DNA of 12,925 nucleotides from Verrucomicrobia bacterium UBA6015 (GTDB taxonomy: Bacteria; Verrucomicrobiota; Kiritimatiellia; UBA8416), in the NCBI GenBank assembly GCA_002428045.1, contig DIZZ01000133.1, positions 25,343 to 38,267 on the forward strand. The letters are read 5' to 3'. This document shows positions 7,001 through 12,925 of the stretch, in pieces. Within the stretch, counting starts at the first letter, position 1; each line of letters starts with the position of its first letter. The translations under genes were made by a program, and so were the position numbers. The notes below the pieces were generated by a model. The model was not told the origin of the DNA. It worked only from the letters and a program-made list of their open reading frames with translations, and did not search any database.

Positions 7001-7870
7001 ATGGTCGAAACCAATTTCCCCAATGCCGCCATTTGTCATGCCAATTATGCCCGCTTTACGGCTGATAACCGACGTGTCGTAAATCCTTGTGTGCAGAGCC
7101 GGATGTGCTTGTGGTGCAAGGGGGGCAGTGGCCAGGTCATTATCAACGGCACCCCATTCCGGCTAGAATACAATGACTACTTTTTTTTGCCGTGGAATCA
7201 TTGCGTTGAATACCGCCAAGATCCCGGCTCCCAATTCTTTCTAGCCGGAATCCACATTATTCCGGATTATGATCCGACCCTTGAGCTCATCTGCGAAGTG
7301 GCCCACAACACCGCGAATAGGCTTTTTGATGCGCCCGGTCGCCGTGATTGCCGGCTCCATTCCTTGGATGGCGTGATGCATCGGCATGTGGAATCAGATT
7401 CGGCGCTTTATCTGCTCTCGGAAACAATTGTCCAATGGTTCCGCACTTCGCTTACACGTCAGGATCTCCAGAACCGCCTCTACGCCCAACTCCTGCTAAT
7501 GGAGCTTGTCCAGAGCTTTGGATCCACGTCGGCGCGGTTTCAACCAACGCTTGCTTTCCACAAGGTGCTTGCTTACGTGGAGACCCATCTGACATGCCCT
7601 ATAACCCTTGACGAGCTGGCCGGACAGTCGGGGCGGAGCAAATCGGGGATTACCGCTCTTTTTCGTGCCCATTGCGGGATGTCGCCTATCCAGTGGATCC
7701 ATCAATGCCGGATGAACCGGGCCTGTGAACTGCTCTCCACGACCACGCGGCCTGTTGGCGAGATCGGGGTTGCCGTCGGAATTGATGATCCGTTCTACTT
7801 CTCCAAGTTGTTCAAGAAGCGGTTAGGCCGATCCCCGCTCGATTACCGCAGGCAGCATCAGCACTTCTAG
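7001..7870 (+). CDS. AraC-family transcriptional regulator (regulator 2)
   Basis: This 289-residue regulator has an N-terminal cupin-like domain (~25-100; GGSGQVIINGTPFRLEYNDY at 41-60 is the characteristic strand-turn-strand, followed by FFLPWNHCVEY) and a C-terminal double HTH at ~185-285. The first HTH is around LDELAGQSGRSKSGITALFR (203-222); the second ends in VGIDDPFYFSKLFKKRLGRS (259-278). The ATG has a GAGGA ribosome site 7 bp upstream. The gene is divergent from URO-D 2 and lies upstream of the GH110-like gene in the same orientation, so either may be its target. A run of eight T at 7181-7188 lies within the sensing domain. It is only distantly similar to regulator 1. Confidence 0.94.
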   Translation: MVETNFPNAAICHANYARFTADNRRVVNPCVQSRMCLWCKGGSGQVIINGTPFRLEYNDYFFLPWNHCVEYRQDPGSQFFLAGIHIIPDYDPTLELICEVAHNTANRLFDAPGRRDCRLHSLDGVMHRHVESDSALYLLSETIVQWFRTSLTRQDLQNRLYAQLLLMELVQSFGSTSARFQPTLAFHKVLAYVETHLTCPITLDELAGQSGRSKSGITALFRAHCGMSPIQWIHQCRMNRACELLSTTTRPVGEIGVAVGIDDPFYFSKLFKKRLGRSPLDYRRQHQHF

Positions 7871-7954
7871 TCTCCGTTGGATTAGAAATAGTCGTCGGGG
7901 TTCATTCTTGTCACGGGGTTGTGACTTCAATGCGATAGAATCGACGAGGCGCCA

Positions 7955-8016
7955 TGACCGCATTCGTTTTTTATCGATTTCAACGCGATGGTAAAGGTAA
8001 TGTAGAAATGCGGTCA
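7955..8016 (+). promoter_or_regulatory. Long-range inverted repeat in the leader of the GH110-like gene
   Basis: TGACCGCATT (7955-7964) and AATGCGGTCA (8007-8016) form a perfect 10-bp inverted repeat with a 42-base loop that can pair further inside (ATCG with CGAT). More complementary pieces follow before the start codon, such as CCCT/AGGG at 8032-8042 and GGCGC/GCGCC around 8024-8057. The 228-bp gap before 8099 holds no gene, so this could be a structured leader or a pair of operator half-sites. It matches no riboswitch class that I recognise. Confidence 0.4.
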
Positions 8017-8098
8017 AGTGCGGGGCGCATACCCTGTGAGGGATACGGGCAGCGCGCCGGTGATGGCGATGTGAAGACGATTTACGCGGCGAGGTTAT

Positions 8099-9835
8099 AT
8101 GAATAGGAGAATGTTCACTTATCGTGTTGATCCTGTCGCGGGGGATGATGCGAATCCTCCTGGGCAACCCTGGAAAACCTTTGGCAGGTTGAACGCCGTA
8201 ACGCTCATGCCGGGCGATACGGTGCTCATTTCTCCCGGAGTCCAGGAGGAGACGCTAATCCCTTCAGGCGGAGGGACGGCGGAGCATCCCGTCGTGATCA
8301 AATTCCTGCCCGGAGTCCATACGCTCGGCATCAGGAAGGTCCTGAGAAGGCAGCTTTTCATATCGAATTCGATGGATTGCACCGAGCCGATTCCCATCGG
8401 GATCATGGTGAGTCATGTCAGCCATTTCCGGTTACAGGGCGCGGGTGTTGATGGGGCTGGCCGAACAACGCTCCTTTACGATGGGAAAATGATGCAGATC
8501 CTCAATGAGGACGCTGAGGACATCGAATACAGCGGCCTGGTCCTCGATATGAAACGCCCGTCGGTATCGGAAATCCGTGTTCTGGAGGCGCAGGATGCGA
8601 CGCTGATATTCCAGGTTGCGGAAGGCTCCGATTATAAGGTCGAAAATGGCAGGTTTGCCTGGCTGGGCGACTGGCTGGGCGGAACATTGCTGATGCAGGA
8701 GCTTGATCTGGAGACCGGCGCTTGCCGGAGAAGCGGCGTACTGCGAGGCTGGACGTCGGAAGGCCAGATCGAAGCCAATGCCACGGACCTCGGCAATCGC
8801 CAGGTTAAAATCGAGTTCCCCGATGGCACCAGCGGCATGAAGGCTGGCTACCAGTACCATTTCCGTAATGGTCGACGTGTGATGTGTGGGGTTCACACAT
8901 CACGCTGTGCGCGGATCACGTTCCGCGATGGCGAGGTGAATGCAATGCCCTGCATGGGTTTTGTCAGTCAGTTCACCGACACCATGACGATTCAACGGGT
9001 AAATGTGATTCCTCCCGTCAACACGATCAGAACCTGCCCGGCCTGGGCTGATGTTTTCCAGTTTTCCAACTGCAAGGGCGAGCTCCTTGTGGATTCCTGC
9101 CGACTCTCCGGCATGCAGGATGACGCGCTCAATTGTCACGGCACTTATCTCCGGGTGGTCGAGGCTCGGGGTGAGCAGCAGTTACTGGCCCGTTATGCTC
9201 ATCCGCAGACGTATGGCTTTGCCCCTTATGCCGCAGGAGACGAAATTGCCGTCATGAATGCAGGCTATCTGTGTGAATATCCCGGCAATCCCCGTGCAGA
9301 GGTCTGCATGGTGGAGCGGGTCACCGATACGGACTGGCTGATTACCCTTAACGGACCCATACCGGCGTTTGCAGCGAACGATGTCATCGACAACATCACT
9401 TGGAATCCGAACATCACCGCACGCCATAATCATATCAGCGTAGACCCCGTGCGTGGATTCCTGTTGGCCACCCGCGGTAAGATCATCGCGGAAAACAACA
9501 CATTTGACCGTTGCCGCATGTCTGGAATCCTGGTGGAGGGCGACGCCGTTAAATGGTTCGAGTCGTCCCCCATCCGTGACATGCTGATCCGTGGCAATCG
9601 TTTCATTGCGTGCGGAATTCAGATTACATCCACCGTCAGCGAGCCCGATCCCGATGCTCCGGTGCATGAGAACATCCGGATTATCGATAATTATTTTGAA
9701 GGCGCTGGGGTGACTGCTAAAAGCGTCAGGGGATTGACGGTGACAGGAAACCGCTCGCCGGGCGGAACCATACCGATTGAACTGGAGATATCCTGTACGG
9801 ATGCACGCCTTGAAAATAACCATCAAAAGGGTTGA
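8099..9835 (+). CDS. Right-handed beta-helix glycosidase, GH110-like (alpha-1,3-galactosidase family)
   Basis: This 578-residue protein opens with the common beta-helix start VDPVAGDDANPPGQPWKTF (10-28) and has many helix-rung repeats. The central part resembles GH110: WADVFQFSNCKGELLVDSC (316-334), SGMQDDALNCHGTYLRV (337-353), RGFLLATRGKIIAENNTF (452-469) and GILVEGDAVKWFESSPIRDM (476-495). Asp318, Asp341 and Asp342 have the same spacing (23 and 24) as I recall for the proposed catalytic aspartates of a characterised GH110. The substrate would be terminal alpha-1,3-galactose; related beta-helix enzymes cannot be excluded. The ATG follows GAGG by 4 bp. A second ATG at 8111 directly abuts an AGGAGA. 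An in-frame TGA at 8072 rules out an upstream signal peptide, so the enzyme appears cytosolic. It is codirectional with AraC regulator 2. Confidence 0.8.
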   Translation: MNRRMFTYRVDPVAGDDANPPGQPWKTFGRLNAVTLMPGDTVLISPGVQEETLIPSGGGTAEHPVVIKFLPGVHTLGIRKVLRRQLFISNSMDCTEPIPIGIMVSHVSHFRLQGAGVDGAGRTTLLYDGKMMQILNEDAEDIEYSGLVLDMKRPSVSEIRVLEAQDATLIFQVAEGSDYKVENGRFAWLGDWLGGTLLMQELDLETGACRRSGVLRGWTSEGQIEANATDLGNRQVKIEFPDGTSGMKAGYQYHFRNGRRVMCGVHTSRCARITFRDGEVNAMPCMGFVSQFTDTMTIQRVNVIPPVNTIRTCPAWADVFQFSNCKGELLVDSCRLSGMQDDALNCHGTYLRVVEARGEQQLLARYAHPQTYGFAPYAAGDEIAVMNAGYLCEYPGNPRAEVCMVERVTDTDWLITLNGPIPAFAANDVIDNITWNPNITARHNHISVDPVRGFLLATRGKIIAENNTFDRCRMSGILVEGDAVKWFESSPIRDMLIRGNRFIACGIQITSTVSEPDPDAPVHENIRIIDNYFEGAGVTAKSVRGLTVTGNRSPGGTIPIELEISCTDARLENNHQKG

Positions 9836-9967
9836 GCATTACTGAACGATGGTGGTGGACGCAAGAATGCGCTGGAGTTCTAATGGCGTGGCGTGCTAGT
9901 ATGTCTCTGGATTATTTAACGGGATAGCATGCATAGGTGCATGTGGGCTGAAAGGAGGAGATCAGGA

Positions 9968-10312
9968 ATGAGGCAGGGGCAGTACTTTTTTATCTTGTTG
10001 ATGTCGGTGGTTTGCGTTGTGCTAACCGCAGGGCTGATTGCGATGGGGCAGGCCAACATGAGGATGCAAGGAAAACTCCAGAATCAGCAGCAAAAACTCA
10101 ACCAAGGGATCCTGGGGCAGCAGGCACAGCAGATCAGCGGAGGTGTTTTGAAGGACATGGCGGATGCGGCGGCTCAGAACCGCGAGATGCGTCAACTTCT
10201 CGAGAAACATGGATTTCAGGTTCAGCCGAGCGTGGCCGCTGCGGTCGGATCGACGGCGAAACGGGAAGAAAAGACAACGGACGGTGCTGGAGCGGAAGGG
10301 GTGGCGCAATGA
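9968..10312 (+). CDS. Small single-pass membrane protein with coiled coil (paralogue A)
   Basis: This is a 114-residue protein. The ATG at 9968 is preceded by a very strong AAAGGAGGAG site 7-9 bp upstream, so the possible ATG at 9929 is rejected. A TM helix at ~7-26 (FFILLMSVVCVVLTAGLIAM) is followed by a Gln-rich, probably coiled-coil stretch (~30-75), then MRQLLEKHGFQVQPS and a low-complexity Ala/Gly/Glu tail. Topology is likely N-in with the rest outside, or a type II anchor. It overlaps the next gene by ATGA, and the two share layout and a C-terminal motif. The function is unknown. Confidence 0.75.
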   Translation: MRQGQYFFILLMSVVCVVLTAGLIAMGQANMRMQGKLQNQQQKLNQGILGQQAQQISGGVLKDMADAAAQNREMRQLLEKHGFQVQPSVAAAVGSTAKREEKTTDGAGAEGVAQ

Positions 10313-10647
10313 ATAAGGTCCAAGTCAATGCAGATCGCTTAACGGTGTTCTGGCCGGTGTGTTTAATGGCGCTGAGCCTTTCGATTTTTCTGGGATGGCA
10401 GATGTCACTGTCCGTGCGGCAGTACATTGGATCGGTCCGGGTTGCCGAGCAACAGGGACTGCTGGAGGCTCAGGCGGTGCAGACGGAGGCCAAGTTCCAG
10501 GCCATGGTCATGGATCTTATGACGCTGGCCAAGACGGATATGGATGCGAGGAAAATTGTGAACAAGTACGGCATCCAATTCAATCCCTCACCTTCACCGA
10601 CCAAGCCCGCAGACGGGGCGGCACCGAAGCCCGCGTCGTTGCCCTGA
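10309..10647 (+). CDS. Small single-pass membrane protein (paralogue B)
   Basis: This 112-residue protein starts at an ATG overlapping the previous stop (ATGA), after GGAAGGGG. A TM helix lies at ~13-33 (VFWPVCLMALSLSIFLGWQM), then a helical Gln/Glu-rich segment, DLMTLAKTDMDARKIVNKYGIQFNPSPSP and a Pro/Ala-rich C-terminus. The part ARKIVNKYGIQFNPS aligns with MRQLLEKHGFQVQPS of the upstream protein, so the two look like an old tandem duplication working together, possibly as a heteromer. No enzymatic motif is visible. Confidence 0.75.
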   Translation: MNKVQVNADRLTVFWPVCLMALSLSIFLGWQMSLSVRQYIGSVRVAEQQGLLEAQAVQTEAKFQAMVMDLMTLAKTDMDARKIVNKYGIQFNPSPSPTKPADGAAPKPASLP

Positions 10648-10670
10648 TTTCCTGTTTCTCGTAGTTACAG

Positions 10671-10910
10671 TTATCGGCAATTCAGGTTCTTCATCGCACG
10701 GTAGGTGGTGGGGCTGCTGCCTTGGCGGGAACGGAAGAAGGCGCTGAACTGCAGTGGGGCGGGATACCCCACTTGTTCGCCGATCTGGGTGATACGGTGG
10801 TCCGTCTCCTGTAGCAGGCGACTGCTTTCCTCCATGCGCATGTCCAGCAAGCGCTGGTAAGGTGCGAGGTGCCGGTCGTTGCGGGTGATGAAAGACCTGT
10901 CCCTTAGCAT
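10671..10910 (-). pseudogene. AraC-family regulator remnant (C-terminal HTH only)
   Basis: This 79-codon frame carries the end of an AraC-type DNA-binding domain: LLDMRMEESSRLLQETDHRI, then ITQIGEQVGYPAPLQFSAFF and RSRQGSSPTTYRAM, which is the second HTH and signature. The frame stays open about five codons further upstream with residues that can still belong to the first HTH, but the rest of that HTH and the whole sensing domain are missing. It is cut off where the glycosidase remnant at 10930 begins on the other strand. It is therefore a truncated remnant and unlikely to be a working regulator. Confidence 0.75.
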
Positions 10911-10929
10911 AGGTTGAGAGAAGGCCCAG

Positions 10930-11640
10930 ATGTTTGGAAGCTATAATTCACAGGTGTGCGAGTTTTCCCAGGTGCCGTTCTGGTTCTGGAATGATCAACT
11001 CAGCGAGACCGAGATCGCGAGACAAATTGACGATTTCCAGGCGCATGGTGTTCATGCGTTTGTCATCCATCCCCGGTCCGGACTTCCCCGCCATCTTGGC
11101 TGGATGAGCGATGTCCTGCTTGGTTATATGCGATTTGCCATTGAGGAAGCCGAGCGCCGCAGGATGTGGATTATTCTTTACGACGAGGGTATGTATCCCA
11201 GCGGGTCCTCTTCCGGGCAGGTGGTCGCTGAGAATCCGGTGTATGCGTGCCGGGGTCTGGTTCAGGTTGACCTGACGACCTCCTCTCCCGGTGACGTCGT
11301 CCAAGGGGTGCGGTCGGTGCTTCGGGTGTAGAACTTACAGGCAATCAGACGCTTGTGGCTGTTGTCACCCGGCAACACGATCAGCATCTGCCTGCGCTTT
11401 GGAGTGATGCCGACTTGGTCGTCGCCGCAATATCAATGAGTTCGCTGGTGCCTATGGACACTCACTGACCTATTTAGAGTTCCGCTGGCTGGCACTCTGG
11501 CTCCTGATTCGCGGCTGTAACCTGCTTTCTCCCTACGCCTTCTATTATTCTGTCCGAGGTCCGCGGATTGATGAACGGCCCCGTGATGTCGGTCCCAATA
11601 GCCCCTGGTGGGACGGCTATCCCGCCTTTGCCGATGGATG
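10930..11640 (+). pseudogene. Frameshifted, internally deleted glycosidase remnant (GH2/GH106-like)
   Basis: The first 133 codons (to the TAG at 11329) look like the start of a large glycosidase: VPFWFWNDQLSETEIARQID (15-34), VIHPRSGLP and ILYDEGMYPSGSSSGQVV, typical of GH106/GH2-like enzymes of ~900 or more residues. After the stop, a different frame continues from 11331 with ELTGNQTLVAVVTRQHD, and a third frame from ~11430 reads NEFAGAYGHSLTYLEFRWLA, RGCNLLSPYAFYYSVRGPRI and RDVGPNSPWWDGY. These last pieces belong to the middle of the same enzyme class, so there are at least two frame changes and a deletion of several hundred codons. It is a dead gene. The N-terminal frame still has a start and ribosome-like GAGAAGG, so a short peptide could be made. 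Confidence 0.75.
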
Positions 11641-11689
11641 CAACGGCGGCGATTGCCCGCCTTGGCGCAGCGACCATTACGCCCCATGG

Positions 11690-11860
11690 TTGTCTTGTGC
11701 TGGCGTAGGCGGATGATTCGGTCTCCTTGCCCATGCAGCCGTTTACGTCGTCGATGGATTGTATAGCGCCTTCCCACAACGCCATGGCATATTCCACCAG
11801 CTCGGCAACTTGTTCCGGATAATCATCGAGCATATCCCTGATCCGGGCGATGATTCATGA
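11690..11860 (-). pseudogene. Possible URO-D-family remnant
   Basis: On the minus strand, from ~11854, the frame reads IIARIRDMLDDYPEQVAELV, then EYAMALWEGAIQSID and, further on, GCMGKETESSAYASTRQPWG. The DYPE-x-V-x-x-LV-x-x-x-x-x-LW pattern, followed by Gly-rich and W/Q-P-W-G elements, resembles the middle of URO-D-fold proteins such as the two intact ones here. It is bounded by a TGA at 11855-11857 and by the glycosidase remnant to the left, so only ~55 residues survive. The match rests on pattern memory and is weak. Confidence 0.35.
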
Positions 11861-11910
11861 TCGTCTCTACCAGTTTTTTGGGGGGGAGGGCATAGGTCGG
11901 CGAGGAGGCC

Positions 11911-11945
11911 GTCGGGGACGAGGTGGCCGTGATACGGTCGGGGAC
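11911..11945. repeat. Short direct repeat GTCGGGGAC
   Basis: GTCGGGGAC occurs at 11911-11919 and 11937-11945, next to GGCCGT-containing sequence, in the ~90-bp non-coding strip between the remnants and the cupin gene. A T6G7 homopolymer run lies just before it (~11874-11887). This may be debris of a small intergenic repeat; nothing else is seen in the strip. Confidence 0.3.
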
Positions 11946-11950
11946 AGGGT

Positions 11951-12397
11951 TCAGTGCGTCACCTTGGTATAGGGAGCTCCTTCGGTTCCTGCGTAGAAGA
12001 CGATGATCACGGCTGGTGAGGTGCCTTCATTGATCCCATAATGCGGCGTGGTGACCAGTTCAACGAGGGCATCCCCCGCCTTTAGTTCGAGACGCTTGCC
12101 GTGCTCGGCGATGACCGTGAGTTGTCCTTCCAGCAGCACTCCCGCATTGATCACCGGATGATGATGCAAGGGAAGTCGTGTGCCAGGCGGAATCGTGATC
12201 CGTAAGAGGGTAACTTCCGGCTGGCCCGACGGATAGGGCGGTAACAGGGCCGCATCCCAGCTCCGTGTACTTTTCGCCAAGGTCTCCACCGCGTAGGGCG
12301 GCACTGCAACCAGATGCTCCTTGTGAGCAACGTGGACACAGCCGCTAGCCCCTGCGAGCAAGAGGACAAGCCCAACCGTCATGGCTATATTCTTCAC
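11951..12397 (-). CDS. Cupin-domain lipoprotein
   Basis: This 148-residue protein starts at GTG (12397), which has AAGGAG 6 bp upstream; longer ATG starts up to 12511 lack such a site and would bury the signal peptide. Residues 1-20 form a lipoprotein signal (AMTVGLVLLLAGASGC) with lipid-modified Cys20, so it sits on a membrane outside the cytosol. The rest is one cupin: motif 1 runs from G72 with H78, H79 and H80, but the usual Glu is Asn/Ala (84-85); motif 2 has G108, H119 and N123 (TPHYGINEG). The YAGTEG ending resembles common small cupins of unknown function. With three or four His ligands it may bind a metal. The gene is divergent from the Rrf2 gene across a 234-bp AT-rich gap. Confidence 0.85.
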   Translation of the reverse strand: MKNIAMTVGLVLLLAGASGCVHVAHKEHLVAVPPYAVETLAKSTRSWDAALLPPYPSGQPEVTLLRITIPPGTRLPLHHHPVINAGVLLEGQLTVIAEHGKRLELKAGDALVELVTTPHYGINEGTSPAVIIVFYAGTEGAPYTKVTH

Positions 12398-12565
12398 CGA
12401 GTCTCCTTGGTTCGTATCCGTCATTGTTAAGTGCAAGCGCACATGTCTGTTGCATTCCTGATTCCGGTCCATGTAATATTGGACTTTCGCATAACCTCCG
12501 ATCCGCATCAAATCTATTTTTGCAATCTAATTTTACGCGGGAAAAATTAACGGAAAGAATTAATG

Positions 12566-12594
12566 TTGACATAGTTTATCAAGATATATATATT
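12566..12594 (+). promoter_or_regulatory. Sigma-70 promoter of the Rrf2 gene
   Basis: A perfect -35 TTGACA (12566-12571) and a -10 TATATT (12589-12594) are separated by 17 bp, the optimal spacing. Transcription would start near 12601, ~31 bases before the ATG. Rrf2 regulators commonly control their own promoter; the AT-rich core would be the place for that site. The gap to the left (12398-12565) holds no other clear feature apart from short inverted repeats. Confidence 0.75.
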
Positions 12595-12631
12595 AAAAGC
12601 AGTAAATTAAAACAGGAAGCGGAGGTTGTGT

Positions 12632-12925
12632 ATGTTAAAGTTATCTTCCAAGGGGCGATATGCGGTTCGGATCATGATTTTTCTGGCGGTACGCGAGGAG
12701 GATACCCCGGCACGCAAGCAGGATATTGCCGACTCCGAGCAGATTTCCGCGGATTATGTTGAGCAGATCCTGATACGCCTGCGGGCAGGCGGGCTTGTCA
12801 TCAGTCACCGCGGAGCGCGCGGCGGGTTTACGATATCGCGGGATGCGAAGCTGATCAGCGTGATGGATGTGCTGGTTGCGACCGAGGGGCCTCTGCAGCT
12901 TGCCCCGTGCTGTGAGCATGCCTGT
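12632..12925 (+). CDS. Rrf2-family transcriptional regulator, N-terminal part
   Basis: The first 98 residues are inside the window and the gene runs off the end. The start MLKLSSKGRYAVRIMIFLAV is the classic Rrf2 opening. The winged HTH follows: ISADYVEQILIRLRAGGLVI (38-57), with the wing SHRGARGGFTI (58-68), then the dimer helix starting near 74. Cys93 and Cys98 fall where IscR has its first two cluster cysteines (92, 98), and there is an extra Cys94. A third cysteine would lie just beyond the edge. An Fe-S or redox/NO-sensing role is likely by family. GGAGG lies 6 bp before the ATG, and a strong promoter lies upstream. Confidence 0.93.
   Translation, partial: MLKLSSKGRYAVRIMIFLAVREEDTPARKQDIADSEQISADYVEQILIRLRAGGLVISHRGARGGFTISRDAKLISVMDVLVATEGPLQLAPCCEHAC

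Noticed and set aside
7181..7188. Run of eight T in AraC regulator 2, as a phase-variation site
   Set aside because: The run encodes a plausible Phe-Phe-Leu stretch in the cupin-like domain, and a single T8 gives no evidence of variation.
7910..7925. GTCAC/GTGAC hairpin after AraC regulator 2, as a terminator
   Set aside because: The stem is only five pairs and no T-tract follows.
9884..9897. TGGC...TGCT sequence before the small membrane protein genes, as a sigma-54 promoter
   Set aside because: The GG and GC elements are two bases too close for a -24/-12 promoter.

Overview
The window looks like a chromosomal segment of a Lentisphaerota/Kiritimatiellota-type bacterium (PVC group). This is inferred from style, not proven. 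GC-rich coding sequence is separated by short AT-rich gaps, Shine-Dalgarno sites are clear, and the gene mix is typical of those carbohydrate-degrading genomes: URO-D-fold proteins paired with AraC regulators, several unusual glycosidase families and a right-handed beta-helix enzyme. No rRNA, tRNA, CRISPR array or intact mobile element was seen.

Layout. (1) 1-1646, plus strand: a tight operon with the C-terminal end of a TrkH/KtrB potassium channel subunit, its TrkA/KtrA partner, and a two-TM HAMP-like membrane protein translationally coupled to trkA. (2) 1630-3645, minus strand: a large six-hairpin-type glycosidase whose 3' end overlaps that operon by 17 bp, with an AraC regulator just upstream (3719-4603). 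(3) 4716-6849: two URO-D-family proteins facing each other, separated by a hairpin. Each is transcribed divergently from its own AraC regulator (3719-4603 and 7001-7870), giving a near mirror-image module. (4) 8099-9835: a beta-helix protein strongly resembling GH110 alpha-1,3-galactosidases, without a signal peptide and preceded by a leader with a long inverted repeat. (5) 9968-10647: two overlapping genes for small single-TM proteins that appear to be diverged paralogues. (6) 10671-11860: a graveyard of gene remnants: the C-terminal piece of an AraC regulator, a frameshifted and internally deleted glycosidase of the GH2/GH106-like type, and probably a URO-D piece in reverse. (7) 11951-12397: a GTG-started cupin lipoprotein on the minus strand. 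(8) 12632-end: the N-terminal 98 residues of an Rrf2 regulator with IscR-like cysteines behind a near-consensus sigma-70 promoter.

How the genes may work together. Region 2-4 reads as a sugar-responsive catabolic locus: two AraC regulators, two apparently cytosolic glycosidases and two URO-D-fold proteins with different active-site motifs (one with a likely zinc/thiol site, one with Asp replacing it). The joint function is not known from sequence. The best candidates for something undescribed are this paired AraC/URO-D module with shared palindromes (TTGTACAA) and a 12-bp palindrome on a promoter, and the Trk-coupled HAMP protein that has no output domain.
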